DNA of 6,596 nucleotides from JBCCRH01 sp039208045 (GTDB taxonomy: Bacteria > Bacteroidota > Bacteroidia > Chitinophagales > Saprospiraceae), in assembly GCA_039208045.1 (NCBI GenBank), contig JBCCRH010000355.1:1-6596 (forward strand), read 5' to 3'. Both the position numbers and the translations under genes were made by a program. The notes under the pieces were generated by a model. It saw nothing but the letters and a program-made list of their open reading frames with translations, had not been told where the DNA came from and did not search any database. Of the stretch, positions 6,510-6,596 are shown one piece after another. Position 1 is the first letter of the stretch. Every line of letters starts with the position of its first letter.

Positions 6510-6596
6510 TTAAAAATACACTGAGCGCGGGCCAAGCTTTAAGGAAAAAAGCCAAGCACGCGCCCCGCGGGTTTGCAATCCGGGGGAGTGTATTAA
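6510..6596. repeat. TTAA-bounded, GC-rich repeat-like segment with terminal inverted TACACT words
   Basis: The 87-base segment begins TTAA (6510-6513) and ends TTAA (6593-6596, the window edge). Just inside are AATACACT (6515-6522) and its exact complement AGTGTATT (6587-6594). The interior has GCGCGGGCC (6525-6533) facing GCCCCGCGGG (6562-6571), which can pair with a bulge; two copies of GCCAAGC (6531-6537 and 6551-6557); a small hairpin GCTTT/AAAGC (6536-6552); and GTTTGCAATCC around a TTGCAA core. The GC content contrasts sharply with the AT-rich flank. It could be an intergenic palindromic (REP/MITE-like) repeat or the edge of an insertion element extending past the window. No coding sequence is seen in it. 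Confidence 0.4.

Overview
The window looks like chromosomal DNA from a Bacteroidota bacterium. The support is gene content (a secreted Asp-box propeller protein, a metF/fahA pair, a Tat-exported pirin), A-rich sequence before the start codons instead of clear Shine-Dalgarno sites, and TAnnTTTG-like promoter words. A marine, Saprospiraceae-like source is a guess. All four main genes lie on the minus strand, so the window reads right to left in transcription order.

Right to left. 6416-6596 is non-coding. Its outer part (about 6510-6596) is a GC-rich repeat-like segment bounded by TTAA plus an inverted TACACT word. Its inner part is AT-rich, with a 20-bp near-perfect palindrome and a candidate promoter just before the pirin gene. 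5450-6415 encodes a pirin-family cupin with a twin-arginine signal. After a 129-bp gap, 4364-5320 encodes methylenetetrahydrofolate reductase (metF). Only 15 bp further, 3077-4348 encodes fumarylacetoacetase (fahA); these two are probably one operon. After 66 bp, 86-3010 encodes a large secreted protein with eleven Asp-box (BNR) motifs, related to the sortilin/VPS10-like 'glycosyl hydrolase' proteins of Bacteroidota.

The most striking feature is the left edge. Bases 1-118 and 143-260 form a symmetrical, gap-free inverted repeat around a 24-base loop. Both arms encode the same 39-residue stretch of the Asp-box protein. They differ at 7 of 118 positions, all third codon positions and all synonymous. 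The two arms therefore look like two natural alleles or paralogues joined head to head, not an exact snap-back copy. The last 18 residues of the minus-strand reading frame come from the loop and the opposite arm and are probably not the native C terminus. The simplest explanation is a chimeric contig end joining sequences from two related strains; a true inverted duplication is the alternative.

The metabolic genes are ordinary: one-carbon metabolism (metF) and the last step of phenylalanine/tyrosine breakdown (fahA), both with intact catalytic residues. I see no mobile-element gene, CRISPR array, tRNA, rRNA or clear defence system. I do not see a convincing new multi-gene system; the items most worth checking are the fold-back end, the exported pirin with its palindrome, and the repeat at the right edge.
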